Shown piece by piece: positions 1 to 12,450 of a stretch of DNA of 64,000 nt. Made by a program: the position numbers and the translations under genes. Origin of the DNA: Lunularia cruciata. Taxonomy: Eukaryota; Streptophyta; Marchantiopsida; Lunulariales; Lunulariaceae. The notes below the pieces were generated by a model. That model was not told where the DNA came from, did no database searches, and was given only the letters and a program-made list of their open reading frames with translations. The first letter of the stretch is position 1. Each line of letters starts with the position of its first letter. The DNA lies in contig OX419761.1 in the NCBI GenBank assembly GCA_948567375.1, positions 30,382,501 through 30,446,500 on the forward strand. Reading direction: 5' to 3'.

Positions 1-49
1 CATAGCCAATTTCTATCTCTAAATAATATGTTTAGCTAATGGTATTACA
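1..49 (-). repeat. LTR terminal fragment, G2 family
   Basis: The first 49 bases resemble the last bases of the G2 LTR at about 57216-57264: both share a gccaattt...ataatatg...tagcta core and end in TATTACA. On the minus strand this is the start of an LTR (TGTAATA...). The rest of that element lies outside the window. Confidence 0.6.
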
Positions 50-744
50 ATAGGTCAAACTTCCCCAATCTTTCATCCTCTTTGAGCATATAACAATATT
101 AAATTTATAGACAAGTTAGTCAAGATTAAAGAAGTAGCAAATAGGCCAAATTAGCCAAAAATTATAAGAATATTCTAGAATCATCTAAGAAGCTACTTGG
201 TACCTTCCAAGTGTTGGGTAATGTGCATGCCAAGTGGTGACTTTAGGAAGAAGCTTCTTGGGAAGTTTCTCAGTTAGCTTAGCTTGCATGCCAAGTAGGT
301 GGCTTCTAGAAGGAAGCTTCCTAACTAGCTTAGCTTGCACACCAAGTCAATGACTTCTAGAAGGAAGCTTCTTGAGAAGCTTCCCAGTTAGTTTGGCTTG
401 CACTTTCACTTTGATCTTCGATTCTCTTATTTCTCTCTTTAATCTTTTACATTGGTATTTAAGCAAGAATGAGATGGATGGAATTTATATACCATCAAAT
501 CCATTTCCACTAAACCATTGGGAATTTTTAATGCATGTTCTACCCAAGCATCATTTCATGTAGTTCATCATCTCATGCTTTGGACAAAATGTTTTAAATA
601 CAATCACCTTGTCCAATGAACCCTTGGTATTCACCTTGTTTGATGAACCCTTGGTACTTCCAATTGTAACTTATGGAGAACATTGGATGTGTTGCATCTA
701 CATGTTAACTTAGATCATCATAGGTAGTTTGATAGAGAAGTAGC
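50..744. other. Non-coding leader or LTR-like region of G1
   Basis: AT-rich DNA between the LTR fragment and the start of the G1 gag remnant. It holds the short tandem repeat at 225-399 and a possible TATA-like tatttaag near 458. No reading frame here resembles a protein. By position it is probably the LTR or leader of G1, but no matching 3' copy is in the window. Confidence 0.4.
225..399 (+). repeat. Imperfect tandem repeat, about 3 x 52-63 bp
   Basis: Three units begin with gcatgccaagt or gcacaccaagt and end with ttag(c/t)tt(a/g)gctt. They start at 225, 285 and 337 and measure 60, 52 and 63 bases. Each contains an aagcttc block that forms a short palindrome. They may be U3 enhancer-type repeats of G1; their function is unknown. 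Confidence 0.6.
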
Positions 745-1345
745 CATGGTGGCAATGCCCAAATTTATCATTGTTATGCAACAACAAATTGAGCACCTTA
801 CTTTATTGTTGGAAGAACAAGACCATCAAGGACAAGAGCATGTAGAGAGAGCACCATTTTGAGAAGAAGAAGAGAAAATCCTATTTCCAAAGCTCAAGGT
901 ATTTAAAAGCAAGTATCTTCCAAGTGTAGTTGAGAATTTTGTGTTTGATTGTGAATATTATTTTGAAGCTATAAATCTTCAAGATGAACAAAGATAGATT
1001 CTCTTGGCTTCAAACCAATTGGATGGAGTGGCAAATCTATGGTGGCAATCCCAAGTAGAGCAAGATAAATGGCAATTTGTTGCACCAACCTTGATACGGG
1101 AAGAATTCAAGAGCACAATAATTGGGCAATTTTGAGCTATAAATGCCGCACGATCCGCAAGAGATAGATTGGTAAAATTGAAGTAAAGTCTAAGTATACT
1201 AGAAGGTGAAGCTTTAGATTGATTTGTGACGGGTTTAAAGACATACAAAAAATTGGAAGTGACCATGTGGGAGTCTAAAAACTTGGAGGAAGCCATGCAG
1301 TTGGCTCATTGGTTTGATTCCTTGGTTGCAACAACTTGGTCTTGA
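745..1345 (+). pseudogene. G1 Ty3/gypsy gag remnant
   Basis: Gag forms the particle of an LTR retrotransposon. Reading from the ATG at 745 (MVAMPKFIIVMQQQ...) gives a frame that keeps typical plant retrotransposon-gag features: FVFDCEYYFEA, then LASNQLDGVANLWWQSQ, where the Leu-x-Gly-x-Ala-x-x-Trp-Trp block is the family hallmark. The frame is broken by in-frame stops near 860, 994, 1132, 1183 and 1221. It lies upstream of the protease and reverse transcriptase remnants on the same strand, in normal gag-pol order. It is clearly non-functional. Clade assignment beyond Ty3/gypsy is not possible from this fragment. Confidence 0.75.
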
Positions 1346-1363
1346 CTTCAACCTTCACAAAAC

Positions 1364-1942
1364 TTGGCCACACACTACACATGGGTGGAGGAGCTAGCAT
1401 CAATGGAGATCAATGGTATCCAAAAAAGACACTTGGCACTACAAATAGGGAAAGATTGTGACAAAGTAGTTGTTGTTTTTATTGTTGCCAAATTGAACAT
1501 TGTATTGTTGAATGTTCACTCAAGAATGGATGACCTTGACAAATCACCCAATTGGAGTTTGTGGAGCATGATGATCAAGGAAACAAAGAATACCAATAGA
1601 GAATTTGAGCCACCTATAGGAGACTTGATTAGTTCCAATAGGATTGAAGGGTCAATCTATGCAAGTTTGCTTCACTTGCAAGGTATGATATTTGATTATA
1701 GTTGTACAATTTTGGTTAATTTTAGAAGTTTAAAGAATTGCATGTCTATGCAATTAGCAAAGGAATTAAGTATTCCTATTAAGCTAGTAACTAGAAATAC
1801 ATTTATGATGGTGGATGGTAGAAAGAGTTTTGCATTTCTTACTTCACATCTTGTTACATTCAAGATTGGGAATGAGTATTTGGAGTGCATGAGGTTTGTA
1901 GTTGCACCTCTACACTTTGATATCATTCTAGGTTTGGTTTGA
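1364..1942 (+). pseudogene. G1 retropepsin-like protease remnant
   Basis: A 192-codon open stretch with the outline of a plant gypsy protease: residues near 110-135 (GSIYASLLHLQGM, then NFRSLKNCMSMQLAKEL) match the place where the active-site Asp-Ser-Gly-Ala normally sits. The C-terminus (VAPLHFDIILGL) matches the conserved hydrophobic-Asp-hydrophobic-Leu-Gly end of the domain. The catalytic Asp-Ser-Gly is lost (Asn-Phe-Arg in its place), so it cannot be an active protease. It follows the gag remnant and precedes the reverse transcriptase pieces of the same element. Confidence 0.65.
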
Positions 1943-3304
1943 CTTGAACATCATAAAAATTAATTTGATTGGACCAGATGACAAATTCAAGCACAACACC
2001 AAGGTAAAAAGTTGTTGATTAGGTTGTTTGGCACATTTGAGTAAGACACTTAAGAATAATCAATCCCTAGATGAGAATATACCTAATGGAATTGTTTGGT
2101 GGGATCAATAGTGGACTAATTGTGGTACTACAAGTAGGTATGAAAGTTCAAAGGTACTTGTATAGAGAGAGATGAGACTAGTAGGTCAGTCTCTCTACAT
2201 CATGTGGCACACTTGGCCTATTGGTATCTTGAGTTATTACCAATGTTAATAGTTAGGGGTTTACCAAAAGACCCTACCAATAGACATTTCCTTGTTGGGT
2301 GCATAAGATTTGGAGAGACATGGTCCCATTCATTTGGTGATTTTTGGATAGCCATGCTAGTGATATACTTGTGTTGGCCAAGGTCAGGGTCTATAGGATC
2401 CATATTCTAATGTGTTTTGGGAGATATTACATATATTATGACATCTCCAAGTTCATCAATCCATTTCTTTAGCCTACATTTTGGAAAAAGTCTTTTTGAT
2501 GGATGAACAACCTAGAGCTATTTTACCCACATTTATGAGTTTTCCAAGCTCCCATGCTTTTTGATAAGGAGGTCTTGGAATTATTTGGGACTCATAGTTA
2601 TAGCAATTGGTGGAGCTCAATGCCAATGAGAGTAGAGAACAATTGATGGGTTTCCATATTGGTATTATTACAACAATGTTAGAGGCATCCAAGCATTAGG
2701 TGTTAGGTGAAGCTATGGATATGAATTGTTTGAGTTGGATTGTGAGCCTTGGCTTGGCAAAGTAGAATAGGATGCGTTTGATAGGCATCATCGCTTGGCC
2801 ACTTGTGCACTCTATGCATATTGAGACAATTCAGGCACATGCAAGGGATGATGGACCAAGTGTGCATGGTCTTCTTGGGACATATTCAATGGCTACTAGC
2901 GAGAGTGTTCTATTTGGGATCCATCTAGGTGAGCATGGTCTACTTGGGTTACACCTTTGGTCTACATGTGATGCAACTAGAGGACATATAGAGCTTGCAA
3001 CTAGAGAGGGAGTTTACTGCATTGAGATTGGGGACTAATGGTTTGGAGCATGACATTACTACTCCCAAGGGCCTGGTGTAATAGCCAGTCAGTGCATCTT
3101 CCACTCTTACATCAATTAAGAGTGGATACTTGGGAATGGATGCTTGGGAGAGCCAAACATTGGACCTAAGCTTACAAGAGGAGAAAGACGGAGAGTTTGG
3201 GGGTTCTTGAGGAGCTACATGAGTTATTCTGCTTTCATTTAAAGGATTTGGGTGCTCTAAAAGGACTTGGTATTTGGATTGAGCTGACTAGTGATACATC
3301 CATT
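1943..3304 (+). other. Degenerate G1 pol linker, no recognisable domain
   Basis: By position this should join protease to reverse transcriptase. Short open stretches (2204-2410, 2772-3038) have no motif I recognise, and stop codons are frequent in all frames. Part of it may be a small unrelated insertion. I see nothing else here. Confidence 0.35.
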
Positions 3305-3455
3305 TTTCAACATCCTTCTATTTATAGTGACATGAAGAGAGCATCAATTCAGAGCCAAAGTATAGAATTCTTTGAAAATGGTTTAGTAGAGATTTCACAT
3401 GGAGAGTTTTCTTTAGCTATAATGATACCAACCAAGAAAGATATACGTGGAAACT
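3305..3455 (+). pseudogene. G1 reverse transcriptase, part 1 (N-terminal)
   Basis: This encodes the start of a Ty3/gypsy reverse transcriptase: MKRASIQSQSIEFFENGLVE, then SLAIMIPTKKD, which matches the family pattern of a helix followed by a strand and a Lys-Lys-Asp turn. The frame stops abruptly at 3455 where FamX copy A is inserted. It resumes in the same domain at 7235 after the duplicated target aaact, showing that the insertion split the gene. Confidence 0.8.
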
Positions 3456-4125
3456 TGTAACAACCCAACAAATATCACTTTTGCAATAATTAGGTAAGTA
3501 AAGTTTGTTCCCATAGAGAAACAAATAAAAAATAATTAAATACAAAGACAAATGGTAACAAGTGGTTCTTCTTGGTTGTGTTTTTAGTCTCTCAGGTAGA
3601 AACCACACCCAAAAGAGAGTAACAAGCACTAATTTGTAGACTTGTCAAAAATTGACACTCACTAATTACAACTCATTCAAATCTTTCCAAACAAACTTGA
3701 TTGTGATGATTAAGATTCTTCCAAAGACGGCCACTTCATTGCAAGGCACCTTCACTTCAAAATTTTGTTCTACCCCTCCACTGAAGGCACAACTCCCTTG
3801 ATTGAATTTGCTTCACATCAACCTTGCACTACACTCACAAATGCCGCATACTACCAATACTACAATTCCTCTCAAATCTATCAAGGCATTGCTCCAATTG
3901 CACTTCATTGAGGATCAAACACATAGATTGAAGATCACGTCTATGGAATCTTACATCCAACAAGCACATTGACTTGCACTTTGAAACTCTCCACACACTC
4001 AAAAATCTAAAAACACAAAATAGATACTTGGAATTAAGCTCAAGCAACAAGCACTGAACTCAACACTTCACTTTTTCTATCTTCAAAAATAATGAATACT
4101 AAACAACATAAGACTACAAATGTCT

Positions 4126-4136
4126 CCTTTAAATAG
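4126..4136 (-). promoter_or_regulatory. FamX LTR TATA-like box, copy A
   Basis: CTATTTAAAGG on the minus strand. The same word, at most slightly changed, occurs about 660-750 bp before the 3' end of seven other FamX copies (B, A2, D, F, H, I and the solo LTR at 51276). It is a good candidate for the retrotransposon promoter separating U3 from R/U5. It lies downstream of the LTR-borne ORF. Confidence 0.6.
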
Positions 4137-4250
4137 TAGAGCAATTGATAGTTGTAAACAACTATACCATTCTGCAACAACTCTACAAACTTGCAGATCC
4201 AAATGACAATGCACCTCTTAATATCTGCCTCTTCAAATCTCAATCTGTTC

Positions 4251-7135
4251 CTACTCCAATCCGATGTCTACTTCTTCTTTGGCTTCCAAACCCGATGATC
4301 CTCCAATCACTTCTCCTTCTTTGGATCTATCTAATTCTACTAATTCCTTTGGTATTTCTACTCCCTCCTCAGTAAAAACTTCAATTGCATTGGTGGGTAA
4401 CTTATTTAACTCTTTATCTCTTGACCCACTCTTCTTTGATGTCTTAGATAATTGATCCAAAGTTACTTGCACTCCTACTTCTGCAACTTTGGACTTCTTC
4501 TCCTCCTTCAGACTACTCCTTAGTCTCTCTAACTCTGAGTTCACTAAATCTAATCTGAGACTTACATTGTCTCCTACCTCAATTATCTTCCTATCTACTT
4601 GTTCCCTTAGACAAATCAATAGAGTATTCATATCTATATCTTTTGCTCTTCTCTTCTGAGTTTCATGCACAAGCAATTTCAATTTGTGCAGTCTTGCTTT
4701 CTCCAATCTCCCTTCAGACTTTGTGCTCAGCATTGCCCGTACTCTTCCAACAACTTCTCCTACTGACTTTGATGCATACCCCCAAGATTTATCTACCTTG
4801 AATTCTTCTCTATACATCTTCAACTCGTCTTTGTACTCAACAACAAGCATCTTCTTCTCCTCCGCATACAGAGAACTCTACATCTCAGCACTTCTGACCA
4901 AGCCTTTCAATCTTTCCTCCTCTTGCTATTGGATCTCCAACTCCCTCTACCATGCTTGTTCCTTACCTACCACACTCTACTTTAGGCTCTTTAACTCCTG
5001 CTCTATCATAGCCGCCATCACCTTCACATGAATACTTTCAATGCAAACTTCACTGACCTCCTCTTTCATCTTTGCCAACAATGCCATCTTCTCTTTCAAC
5101 TCTTTGGCTTGACTATGCATTTCACTTCTACACTTCAAAAAACTCTCTTGCAAGTTCTTGAAAATCTTCTTCTTCAAGACTGAATCCACTCAAAGTTCCT
5201 CAGCTTCTCCTTCTCTTTGAATTACACTCTCCTCCAATGTCTTCACTTCATCCAATGGATACTTCACCACCTGCAACTCATTCTTCACCTTCCTATGATT
5301 GTGTTGTATCACCTTATTCTGTGTCTTCAACAACTCCAACAATTTTGGATTCACAATTTGTGTTAAGTACTTTACCCCATCAAAGCGTTCTTCATCTTTG
5401 GCTTTGTCTTTGTACTTTGCTTCTTCCGCCAAAGACTTGCCTCAAAGTCTCAATCTTTGTACCTTCAGCAACATTGCCTTCGAGCTTACTTCTTCTTGAC
5501 AAACTGAGCTTGGACCTACGAGTTCAACTGTCACCGACCTCTTTGTTCTTCCTCCCTTCTGGTCTTCTTTCTTTGGTGCTTCATCCATCTCCTCTATGAG
5601 CAACTCCAAGCAAGGGCCATCTCCTCTCTCTATACAATCAATCTCCGCATAGAATGCTTCATCTTCTTCCGCCTCAATTTCTTGCTAGACTTCCTCTTTG
5701 CCTTCACTTTCAATTTTGGATTCCTCACTCTGCAATGTGAGTTCCTCTTCTTTGGAGTCTCCTTTTTTGGACTTTGTCTCCAAAGTCTCCTCCTTCACCG
5801 CCTTCTTACCTCACGGGTTGAGTCTTTGGGTCTTGCATTATGGTTGGGGCAATGATACTTCTTCGGGTTTAGTCCGCTTCTTTATACTTTGGACTTTTTC
5901 CTTCCAACATCTCCCTCTTTCCTATTCTGGTGAAGAACTCATTGCTAGCTTGCAATTGTAACATGTATTATTGCTCCTCTTCATCCGCTTCTTGTCAAAG
6001 ATCAAGATGGAAATGTGACACCATATGTTGCCTCTCCTCTGTTGTCAATAGATTTAATCCAAAGTAAAAGTGTGCTACAAACGGTGCAAAATAATGTGGA
6101 GATGAATTGGTTGATGATCATCTGCCTTGTTTGCTTGTGGAAGCACTTCACCTAGTTCACCTTCACTCTTGCAAACATCTGGTGGAAGAAGACTTCCTAT
6201 TGCATGTTCACATTTGTTGTTCTTTTGGGCTTGAACATGGCCATGATCACTCCCACAATACTCTGCTTGATCAGATCCCAATAGGACTCTACTTTGTAGC
6301 CATTGTTGGTCCACAGAGCATAGAATGAGTTTCTGATTTTTGTGGTCTCCTTTGCAACATCACACTTCCTATAGAAGGTGACCCCAATTGCCTCTCTTGC
6401 TTCCTTCCCCAATACTAACCTCCAATCTGACTCAGTCCATCAAGCCGGATTTCCTCTCTTCTCCTTGACTTTGGAGCCATCCTCACAATTATTGACAGCT
6501 ATCTCTACCATGATGCCTGGAAAACTGAAATTCCAGTTCCATGCCAAGAATGTAATCCAAAGTCTATTCAAGACCTTGATCCTAGCTATAATATCTAATC
6601 TCCAAATTGTGAAACTTTGCATTGCGAGTGCATTCTTAGTCTTCTTTGCCATGATTTGCTCTCTAGTTCTTCAACATTGGAAGACTATCCCCTCTCCTGG
6701 ACACAACACTTTAACCCCTTTTGGACTTTGGAAAATTTCACTCTCAATCTGCTGCTTGATGCGCATTACTTTAGGATGACTACTCAAAGGAACATGATAT
6801 CTACTTGACATATTCAATTTCCCTTACGTAATCACAATTTTATAGTACCCCAAAGTGGAGTCATTCTTCAATCATTTTCCAAATCAACTCCCACTTCTTC
6901 TGCATGTTGGTTTCATGTCATTGTCAATGTATTCTTCTTGTACCTCCACCATTTCTTGAAGTGTACTTTCTTGTCTGGCCTGACACGTAGAGATGTTGTT
7001 ACACCATCTTTGTATCAACCTTTGCTTCTTGGTCCAAAGATGATCTTCTTTGGATTTGTCTCTTTGTAACCTCATCTGAGTACTTCTGGTCTCCCATCCA
7101 AGGTCAACTTCATTGGATTTACTCCAAAGATACAT
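4251..7135 (-). pseudogene. FamX LTR-borne ORF, copy A (globular + coiled coil)
   Basis: Function unknown. The frame can be followed from an ATG near 7135 (MYLWSKSNEVDL) through CQARQESTLQEMVE, then RYHVPLSSHPKVMRIKQQ, the hydrophobic stretch IWRLDIIARIKVLNRLWITF and NNGYKVESYWDLIKQS into a long coiled coil. That coiled coil includes the open stretches 4977-5189 and 5190-5432 (EKMALLAKMKEEVSEVCIES). The last 199 codons (4251-4850) end in GLEAKEEVDIGLE. The full frame would be about 950 codons. It is broken by stops, several at expected Trp codons, and by a frameshift between about 5430 and 6100. The same protein is encoded in copies B, C, D and F. Its orientation is the same as that of the LTR. 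Confidence 0.7.
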
Positions 7136-7234
7136 GAGTCCATTCTTTCCTTTGTAATTCGGCTTCCTCAATACACTTCTTCTTCAAAACTTTAACAAAA
7201 AAAAGAAAAGAAAAAATGTGAGTACCACGAAACT

Positions 7235-7677
7235 ACATAGATAGTTGGATGTGTGGAGATTATGATCCAATCAATTGATAGACTAAGGCTGATTAGTATG
7301 CCATGCCTACACCAAAGGAGATCTTTGATGCAATAAGGTATGGAAAGGTCTTTAGAACTTTGGATCTTCAAGCAAGATATGATCAATTGCTGATCAAGGA
7401 GGAGGGTGAGTCCAAGTTAACATTTTGGGTTATTGATCATCATAACACAGATGTATTATATCAATGGAGGTTCTTCATTACATTCTTTGGTTAAGGAATG
7501 CTCTTGCCAAGTTCCAAAAGGTCATGAATAAGATCCTAGTAAGATTGAATGTTGCTTAGTGCTATATTTTGGTCTATATCACTATTATGGAGAAGCATGA
7601 GAGACATTTGTTGGAGGTGTTTGAGAGTTTGGACTCAAAATAGATCTTGGGAAGTGTAGATTCTTCCACAAGTAGGT
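7235..7677 (+). pseudogene. G1 reverse transcriptase, part 2
   Basis: Directly after the copy A target duplication the gypsy reverse transcriptase continues: a degenerate CGDY.PIN block, then PTPKEIFDAI and VFRTLDLQARYDQL (the conserved Leu-Asp-Leu palm strand). Next come a stretch like NALAKFQKVMNKIL and a degenerate palm motif. Stops and small shifts break the frame from about 7490. The sequence is cut at 7677 by FamX LTR A2 and continues at 16926. Confidence 0.8.
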
Positions 7678-8681
7678 TGTGGTACCTACATCTTTCATTT
7701 TGGACAAATTTTAAAGAAGTGCATTACTGAAATCAAATTGAACCCAAATGGAAAAGAAACAAGGAGAAGCGTGTGTTTTGATCTAATGCAAGGAGGTCAA
7801 CTTTGTGTCAAAAGGAAGAAGGACTTGGATTGGATTGGAAGGACAGTAAGGATACTTCACCAAGGAATAAAAGTTGCAAGTCAGGATGACTATGGAGCCT
7901 ATATCTCAATGAATACATGTTTAAATTTTGCGTGCTATGTCTCGTTGAAAATGTCTTCTTTAGGGCTTTCTGTTGCCACCAAAATCATAAAGTTTGGAGG
8001 TTTGTAGTGGAAGTTACAAGCATTTGAAGTTTCTATTGTAGATGTACGGAATAGTTCAGTGACTTCGGGTTGGGTTCTTTGGATCTACACGACTTCAGAC
8101 TTATATGACTTTGGGTTAACATGACTTCAAGTCAAGAGACTTTGCCTCAAGACAAAGGTGACCCAATCCAAGATAGTTTGACATCAGAGTGCGGGGCAAG
8201 TGATTTCAGGTGTCTTGCTAGAGTAATCTAAGCAACTTAGAGTAGGGAAAGAAGGGATACTTAGGATACCGATGACTTTAATTTCAATTTAGATTGAAGA
8301 TAATGTAGAAATTGAAGGAGAAGTAGCAAAAATGAGGGAACTTAAAGTGTAGGAACAGTTTCTTTGGATTTGTCATTTGAGCCTTTAGAGGAGAGTGGGT
8401 TGCAAGATAAAGATGTAGATAGATTACCCATATCTTTAATTGCAGATCAAAGTGAAGACATGTTCAAATTGATAGAGGAATTAGTGGTTGTAAGACCCAA
8501 AGTACTTGAGGTGAAAGGACTTTCCTTGGGTTTAGAAGCCAAAGTAGAAGTAGACATTGGATTGGTGTAGTAATAGTTTTGAGATAAGATATGAAGAGGT
8601 ACATTGTCCTTTTGGATCTGCAAGTTGGTAAATTTGTTAGGAAACAATTGAGTGAGTTAGATAATTGTTGAAGTGCTTTGC

Positions 8682-8692
8682 CTATTTAAAGG
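8682..8692 (+). promoter_or_regulatory. FamX LTR TATA-like box, A2
   Basis: CTATTTAAAGG in plus orientation, about 670 bp of element sequence before the 3' end of this LTR once the nested copies are removed. It matches the boxes of the other copies. Confidence 0.6.
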
Positions 8693-9856
8693 GGTATTCA
8701 AAGTGTGTTGTTGTTTATTATTCATATTCCTAAGAATAGATAAAGAAAAGTGCTGATCTTAGTACTCGTTGCTTGTCTTAACTCCAAGTATTGACTATAT
8801 GTGTGTGTTTGTGAGTGTTGGGAGAAATTCAAAGTGCAATTTCGAGTGTTTGATGTTGGATTCTACATCTCTAATTTTATTCTATGTGTTTGATCCTAAG
8901 TGGATAGCAATCAAAGCAAAGCCTTGATAGATTTGAGAGGAATTGTAGTGTTGGTAGTCTTTTGCATTTGTGAGTGCAATGTGGTTTTGATGTGAAGCAA
9001 TTTGATCAAAGAAGTTGTGCCTTCAGTAGAAAGGTGGAACACAATTCCAAGGTGAAATGGTTTTACAATGAAGTAGCCATTTTTGGGAGGGACTTAATCA
9101 TCACAATCGAGTTTGTTTGGACATAACTGAAAGATTTGTGATTATGGGTGACAAATTCTTGTGATGAGACTACATTTCAATGCTTGTGTGACAACTTGGC
9201 AAATATCACTTTTGTGGTAATCAAGTAAGTAGAGTTTGTTCACACAAAGATATAAATCAGAAATTTTCAAATACAAAGACAAATGGTAACAAGTAGTTCT
9301 TCTTGGTTGCATCTTTAATCTCTCAAGTAGAAAACCACACCCAAAAGAGAGTAACAAACACCAAATCTTATTATTTTCACAAATTAACGCTCCTTAATCA
9401 TAACTCATTCAAATCTTTCCAAACAAATTTGATTGTGATGATTCAAATTCTCCCAAAGATGGCTACTTCACTACAAATCACCTTTGCCTTGGAATTGTGT
9501 TCCATCTCTCCACTGAAGACACAACTTCCTCAATTGAAATTGCTTTGCATCTATTTTGCATTGTACTCACAAATGCATAATACTACCAACACTACAATTC
9601 CTCTCAGATCTGTCAAGGCATTGCTCTGATTGCACCTCACTCAAGATCAAACACACAAAATGAAGATCAAGGCTGTGGAATCCAGAATCCAACAAGCAAA
9701 ACTGACTTGCACTTCAAAATTCTCCACACACTCACAAACACAATCACAAGATTGATACTCAGAATTAAGCTCAAGTGACAAGCACTAAACTCAACACTTT
9801 GCTTTATCTATCTCTAGAAATTTGGAATACTAAACAACATAAGATTGCAAATGCCC

Positions 9857-9867
9857 CCTTTAAATAA
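9857..9867 (-). promoter_or_regulatory. FamX LTR TATA-like box, copy B
   Basis: TTATTTAAAGG on the minus strand, 671 bp from the 3' end of this LTR, matching the position in the other copies. Confidence 0.5.
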
Positions 9868-9983
9868 TAAAGCAATCAATAGTTGCTAACAACTATATTG
9901 TTTTACAACAACTATACCAACCTACATATTCAAAATGACAACGCACCTCTTCATATCTGCCTCTTCCTATCTCAAAACTGGTC

Positions 9984-12420
9984 CTAATCTGATCTGATGT
10001 CTATGTCTACTTTGGCTTCCAAACCCGATGATCCTCCTATCACTTCTCCTTCTTCGGGTCTATGTTCAACTACCAAATCCTTCACTATTTCTACTACTTC
10101 TTCACTATGAATTACAATTGAGGTCATGGGTAACTTTTCTAACTCTTTATCTCCCGACCCACTCTTCTCTAATGTCTTAGTGGATAACTTTGAAGACACT
10201 TGCACTCCTACTTCTGCTACTTAAGACTTCTTTTCCTCCTTCATACTACTCCAAAGTCTTTCAAATTTTGAGTTCACTAAATCTAATCTGAGACTCACAT
10301 TGTTTCCCATCTAAATTATCTTCCTATCTACTCTTTCTCTCAAACAAATCAGATATGAACACTCTTTTGCTCTCCTCTTTAGAGTTTCTTACACAAGCAA
10401 TTTCAGTTATCGCTTCCTCTAACCTTCCTTCAGACTCCCTGCTTAGCATTGCTTGCAATCTTCCAACAACTTTTCCTACTGACTCTGATGCATTCCCTCA
10501 AGATCATTCTACCTTCAACTCTTCTTGGTACATCTTCAACTCATCTTTGAACTCAGCCACAAGCATCTTCTTCTTGTCCGCATACTGTGAACTCTGCATC
10601 TCAGCACTTCTTACCAAACCTTGCAATCTTTCCTCCTCTTGGTATTGGATCACCAACTCCCTCTGCCATGCTTGATCTTTTCTTGTTGCACTCTTCTGCA
10701 GGCTCTCTAACTCTTGCTCCATCATAGCTGCCATTGCCTTCACATGAATACTTTTGATGCAAACTTCACTGACCTCCTCTTTCATCTTTTCCAGCAATGT
10801 TGTCTGCTCCTTCAACTCTTTGGCTTGACCCTGCATCTCTCTTCCCCTCTTCTCAAAACTCTCTTGCAAGTTCTCTAAAATCTTCTTCTTCAAGACTACA
10901 TCCACCCAAAGTTCCTCAACTTCTTCTCGTCTTTGGATTAGACTCTCCTTCAATCCTTTCACTTTGTGTAGCAGATACTTCACCACCTGCAACTCATTCT
11001 TCACCTTCATATGATCTTGCGGGATTACCTTCTTCAGCATCTTCAGCAGCTCCAACAATGGAGTTACAATTTATGTTAAGTATTTTACTCCCTCAAATCC
11101 TTCTTCATCTTTGGCTTCATCTTCATACTTTGCTTCTTCTGTCAAAGCTTTCCCCCAAAGTCTCAATCTTTGTACCTTCAACAATATTGCTTTTGAGCTT
11201 ACTTCTTCCTTGTAGATTGAGCTTGGACGTGTAGGTTCAACCATTATTGACTTCTTGGCTCTGCTTCCCTTCCGGTCTTCCTTCTTTGGCTCTTCATCTA
11301 TCTCTTCCATGGCCAATTCTAAACAAGGGTTATCTCCTCCCTCCATACAATCAATCGCTGCATGGAATGCCTCATCTTCTTTTGTTGCAATTGATTGCTG
11401 AACTTCCTCTTCACCATCACTCTAACTTTTGGATTCCTCACTTTGTAGTGTGAGCTTGGCTTTTTTTGAGTTTCCTCCTCTGGACTCTATCTCTCCTTCA
11501 GACTCTATCCCCAAAGTATCCTCCTTCACCGCCTTCTCACCTCACGGATTGAGTCTTTGGGTCTTTTGTTGTGTCATGGGCAATGCTACCTCTTCGGGTT
11601 TAGTCCACTTCTTTGTCTTTGGATTTTTTCCTTCCATTATCTCCCTCTGTCACATTCTAAAGAAGTGATCATTGCTAGCTTGCAATTGTAACATATATTG
11701 CTGCTCCTTTTCATCCGCCTTTCATTGTAGACCACGATAGAAATGTGACACCATGCGATGCCTCTTCTTTGTTGTCAATAGATTTAATCCAAAATAGAAG
11801 TGTGCTACAAACGGTGTGAAGTAATGTGGAGGTGAATTGGTTCTCCAATTGACTATCATTTGCCTCGTTTGTTGGTGGAAACACTTTTCCTAGTTCACCT
11901 TCACTCCTACAAACGTTTGGTGAAAGAAGACTACTTGCTGCATGTTCACATATGTTGTTCTTTTGAGTTTGAGTATAGCCATGATTGCTCCCACAATGCT
12001 CTGCTTGATCGGGTCCCAATAGGACTCCACTTTGTAGCTATTGTTAGTACGTGGAGCAAAGAACAAATTTTTAATTTCTGTTATCTCCTCTGGAGCATCA
12101 CACTTCCAATAAAAGGTTATCCTAGTTGTCTCTCCTACTTCTTTCCCAATACTAACCTCCAATCCAACTTAGTCCATCAAGCTGGATTTCCTCTCTTCTT
12201 CTCAACTTTGGGACCTTCCTCACAATTATTCATAGCTATCTCTACTATGACACTTAGGAAACTAAAATTCCAATTACAATTCCATGCCAAGAATGTAACC
12301 CAAAGCCTATACAAGACCTTGATTCTAGCTATCACATCTAACCTCCGAATTGCAAAACTCCTCACTGCAAGTGCGTTCTTAGTCTTCTTTGCCATGATGT
12401 GCTCTCTAGTTCTTTGACAC
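9984..12420 (-). pseudogene. FamX LTR-borne ORF, copy B
   Basis: This is the same unknown protein as in copy A. On the minus strand: the N-terminal domain at 12177-12395 (IRRLDVIARIKVLYRLWVTF) and 11890-12162 (NNSYKVESYWDPIKQSIVGA), then an acidic linker. The coiled coil follows at 10504-11346 (EKMKEEVSEVCIKSIHVKAM), then the C-terminus at 9984-10205 (KSGSGDKELEKLP and a GSSGLEAK tail). A further N-terminal piece lies beyond the copy C insertion at 16411-16662 (CQARQESTLQEMVEAREE). Frameshifts and stops separate the pieces, so it is a pseudogene. The conserved order of segments shows descent from one long coding sequence. Confidence 0.68.
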
Positions 12421-12450
12421 TAAAAAACTATCCCCTCTCTTGGACGCGAC

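Larger units (their letters stand above)
3456..7229 (-). mobile_element. FamX long LTR (ORF-bearing), copy A
   Basis: A 3774-bp unit begins TGTAACAACCC (consensus TGTGACAACCC) and ends GAGTACCACG (consensus GGTACCACA). It is flanked by the perfect 5-bp duplication aaact at 3451-3455 and 7230-7234. On the minus strand it reads as an LTR: the TGTGGTACC end first, a long reading frame, a CTATTTAAAGG box at 4126-4136, then about 670 bp to the GGGTTGTTACA end. No internal domain or second LTR is present, so it is a solo LTR by structure. It is inserted in the reverse transcriptase of G1. Confidence 0.85.

Noticed and set aside
3456-7229. FamX long units as DNA transposons with TGTG inverted ends
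   Set aside because: The two ends match over only a few bases. No transposase is visible. The same ends act as LTR ends around a PBS and polypurine tract in element I. It remains the main alternative to test.
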